A DNA stretch of 14,558 nt from Patescibacteria group bacterium (lineage in GTDB: Bacteria; Patescibacteriota; Gracilibacteria; UBA1369; LOWO2-01-FULL-3). The stretch spans positions 1 to 14,558 of the forward strand of contig JAHIRL010000132.1 in assembly GCA_018818755.1 (NCBI GenBank), in the 5' to 3' direction. The notes beneath the pieces were generated by a model. That model made no database searches, was not told the DNA's origin, and was given only the letters and a program-made list of their open reading frames with translations. The position numbers and the translations under genes are program-made. Positions 13,203 to 14,558 of the stretch are shown here, in pieces; positions within the stretch are counted from its first letter, which is position 1; every line of letters begins with the position of its first letter.

Positions 13203-14513
13203 TTAAAGTTTTAATAGAACTTCTCCGTTTTCCAAGTACAGTTGACCTTGTATGTAGTGGAGGATATTACTTTTTTCCTGATTGTTGCCGTTTTTGAATA
13301 TGTATTCGATATAATCTGTTGTAAATAGTGTTTGGGCTTCTTTTCCTTTGTTCAATATCTTCTGCAAATCATTGAATTTCTCTACTTCGTGGCTGAGCCT
13401 GCGTTCTAGGTTTTCGTGTTGGCTCTTAATTTGATCAATAATCTTTGTCAGTGCCTCAATCAGGTTGCTTTCACTAATGTACTTTGATTTACATACCTTT
13501 CTACCTCCGTATTTATTGCATTTGTAGTAAATGTACCGCTTGTTGTGCCTGTTAATTCTTTCTTCTCCTGAAATCCCTGAGCCACAATGCCCGCATTTTA
13601 GCAATCTACTGAAGTAGAAGTTTTTGCGACCCCATTCTCCTTTATCGATTGTTTTGATTTGTTCCTGAGTTTGCTCAAAAACTTCTTTTGTTATCAGAGC
13701 TTTGTGGGATCCTTTGTACCAATTTCCACTTCCTTTGGGAGATTCGAACTCCCCATAGTAGAAGGGTTCTTTTAATATTCTGTAGGTCATGCTAAAGCCC
13801 AATGTTTTGCCACTTTTTGTTCTGAAGCCTTCATCTGTAAGATACTCGTTGACCTGCCGACCGCTTAGTCCACTGTTTATGTATTGAAACATTTTCTTTA
13901 TGAATGGTGCTCTTTCTTCATCGACAATTATCTTGCTTGGTTCTCTGAAGTCCTGACTTCTGATCAATTTGTATCCAAGTGGTACACATCCTGGTCTTAC
14001 CCCCATCTCACATCTTGTTCTAAGGCCTCTTTTTACATTTACTCCTTTGACATCGTTCTCCATCTTGGATTGTGAGGCTAGGAGTAACAAAAGAAACTTA
14101 TCGTTCGGTGAGTTTGTAAAGTTTTGCCCATGTGTGCGAATTTCTATCAATAAACCTTTATCCATCAAATCTATTACACGTCCTATATCTCCTCCAGACC
14201 TAGAGATTCTTGAAACGTCCCAACAAACTAGTGAGTTATAGATCCCTTCTTCGATTTCCTCCAACATACTATTAAATATCTCTCTTTGACCTGAAATTTT
14301 TGCTGAATGGCTTTCCTTTTTCGTACAGATAATATTTAGACCTTGATTTTCAGCCATGCGGGTCATTTCTCTTATCTGTGAGTCAATAGACATGGCCTGA
14401 CGTTCTTCCGCCTCTGTGCTTTTGCGCGCGTATAAGCAGTAGAGAAGTTCTTCTATTTTGATGCCTGCGCTTTGATCCGCAAAGCTTGGTCTCTCAATTA
14501 TTGCTGTATTCAT
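13203..14513 (-). CDS. large-type serine recombinase (site-specific integrase/resolvase family)
   Basis: A site-specific recombinase expected to integrate, excise or invert DNA through a phosphoserine-DNA intermediate. The 436-aa product has the three domains in order. The resolvase catalytic domain is at about 23-165, with the nucleophile S32 in YARKS and the arginine motif DVSRISR at 99-105. The recombinase DNA-binding domain is at about 170-290, with GLSGRQVNEYLTDEGFRTKS (215-234). The zinc ribbon is at about 303-345, with C307, C310, C332 and C341. A short coiled-coil tail follows, and the protein is shorter than many phage integrases (500-600 aa). All core residues are present, so it is probably active. 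The stop lies 107 nt before the methyltransferase ATG. No Shine-Dalgarno or convincing promoter is seen in the 45 bp before its ATG, and its promoter may lie beyond the window. Confidence 0.94.
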   Translation of the reverse strand: MNTAIIERPSFADQSAGIKIEELLYCLYARKSTEAEERQAMSIDSQIREMTRMAENQGLNIICTKKESHSAKISGQREIFNSMLEEIEEGIYNSLVCWDVSRISRSGGDIGRVIDLMDKGLLIEIRTHGQNFTNSPNDKFLLLLLASQSKMENDVKGVNVKRGLRTRCEMGVRPGCVPLGYKLIRSQDFREPSKIIVDEERAPFIKKMFQYINSGLSGRQVNEYLTDEGFRTKSGKTLGFSMTYRILKEPFYYGEFESPKGSGNWYKGSHKALITKEVFEQTQEQIKTIDKGEWGRKNFYFSRLLKCGHCGSGISGEERINRHNKRYIYYKCNKYGGRKVCKSKYISESNLIEALTKIIDQIKSQHENLERRLSHEVEKFNDLQKILNKGKEAQTLFTTDYIEYIFKNGNNQEKSNILHYIQGQLYLENGEVLLKL

Positions 14514-14533
14514 ATTCTAATTTGTTAAATTCT

Positions 14534-14547
14534 ATCAACCAATTGAT
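14534..14547. repeat. inverted repeat upstream of the recombinase
   Basis: ATCAA (14534-14538) and TTGAT (14543-14547) flank CCAA, 21 bp before the recombinase start codon. It could be an operator or part of a recombination site, but it is short and near the window edge. Nothing else is visible in 14514-14558. Confidence 0.3.
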
Positions 14548-14558
14548 GACGCTGAACG

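Larger units (their letters stand above)
8599..14558. mobile_element. putative serine-recombinase-bearing restriction-modification island (right end not in window)
   Basis: Base composition becomes clearly more AT-rich immediately after tRNA-Gln and stays so to the end of the window. The contents are a serine recombinase, a complete type IIS restriction-modification set and a small membrane protein, which is typical accessory cargo. The tRNA itself is intact. No pair of long attachment repeats is visible, because the right boundary lies beyond 14558. Boundaries are therefore inferred, and the left end could lie anywhere within about 8599-8740. Confidence 0.5.

Noticed and set aside
121..14513. 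Recoding of UGA to glycine, as in Gracilibacteria and Absconditabacteria
   Set aside because: All conserved genes read full length with the standard code and use GGN for conserved glycines. The one TGA stop would be followed by only five further sense codons before TAG, so it does not prove the point alone, but no in-frame TGA is needed anywhere.
12227..14513. Invertible promoter controlled by the serine recombinase
   Set aside because: I found no inverted repeat pair of useful length around the methyltransferase promoter. The palindromes present are single-site operators rather than two separated inverted copies.
14514..14542. Promoter TTGGTT-17-TAGAAT for the recombinase
   Set aside because: The -10 would directly touch the ATG, so transcription would begin inside the coding region. 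The -35 is poor and no other in-frame start fits before the catalytic serine.

Overview
The window reads as bacterial chromosome, most likely from a Candidate Phyla Radiation (Patescibacteria) genome, possibly Peregrinibacteria-like. This placement is an inference. It rests on very compact gene packing, several short unrecognised genes beside housekeeping genes, almost no Shine-Dalgarno sequences, and an M23 peptidase and an MscS channel that both carry long coiled-coil regions. Standard code 11 fits: every recognisable gene is intact without in-frame TGA. Most stops are TAA, one is TAG, and only one gene ends in TGA.

Left region (1-8423), chromosomal. After a 45-bp direct repeat at the left edge come an MscS-family channel (minus), a 74-aa unknown (plus), the rpmA (L27) plus 220-aa unknown pair (minus) and a 212-aa unknown (minus). 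These are followed by an exported M23/EnvC-like peptidase with nth downstream (plus), asnS with a 190-aa Pro/Gln-rich unknown (minus), and an SDR oxidoreductase (plus). Promoter-like hexamers precede rpmA, the M23 gene, asnS and, less clearly, the SDR gene. A complete tRNA-Gln(UUG) gene lies at 8524-8595.

Right region (about 8599-14558), probably acquired. The sequence becomes visibly more AT-rich right after the tRNA. A 180-bp non-coding stretch full of small repeats and a perfect 12-bp palindrome leads to a three-TM-segment protein of unknown function. Converging on it is a tight minus-strand cluster: large serine recombinase, Dam-like adenine methyltransferase, a second D12-class adenine methyltransferase, and an AlwI/BstNBI-family type IIS restriction endonuclease. 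Two adenine methyltransferases suit an asymmetric target, with one strand modified by each enzyme. The endonuclease family and the Dam-like relative suggest a GGATC-like target, which is inference. The recombinase suggests a self-mobilising restriction-modification island inserted near tRNA-Gln. The right end of the island is outside the window.

The most interesting regulatory signal is a consensus-like promoter at 13127-13156, hidden inside the longest possible reading frame of the first methyltransferase. Its spacer is almost entirely an 18-bp near-palindrome. It moves the methyltransferase start to the ATG at 13096 and suggests that the methylase, methylase and nuclease genes are repressed as a unit separately from the recombinase. 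No controller (C) protein gene is visible. A GTGAGT half-site is shared with the promoter region of the three-TM protein, which hints at common control.
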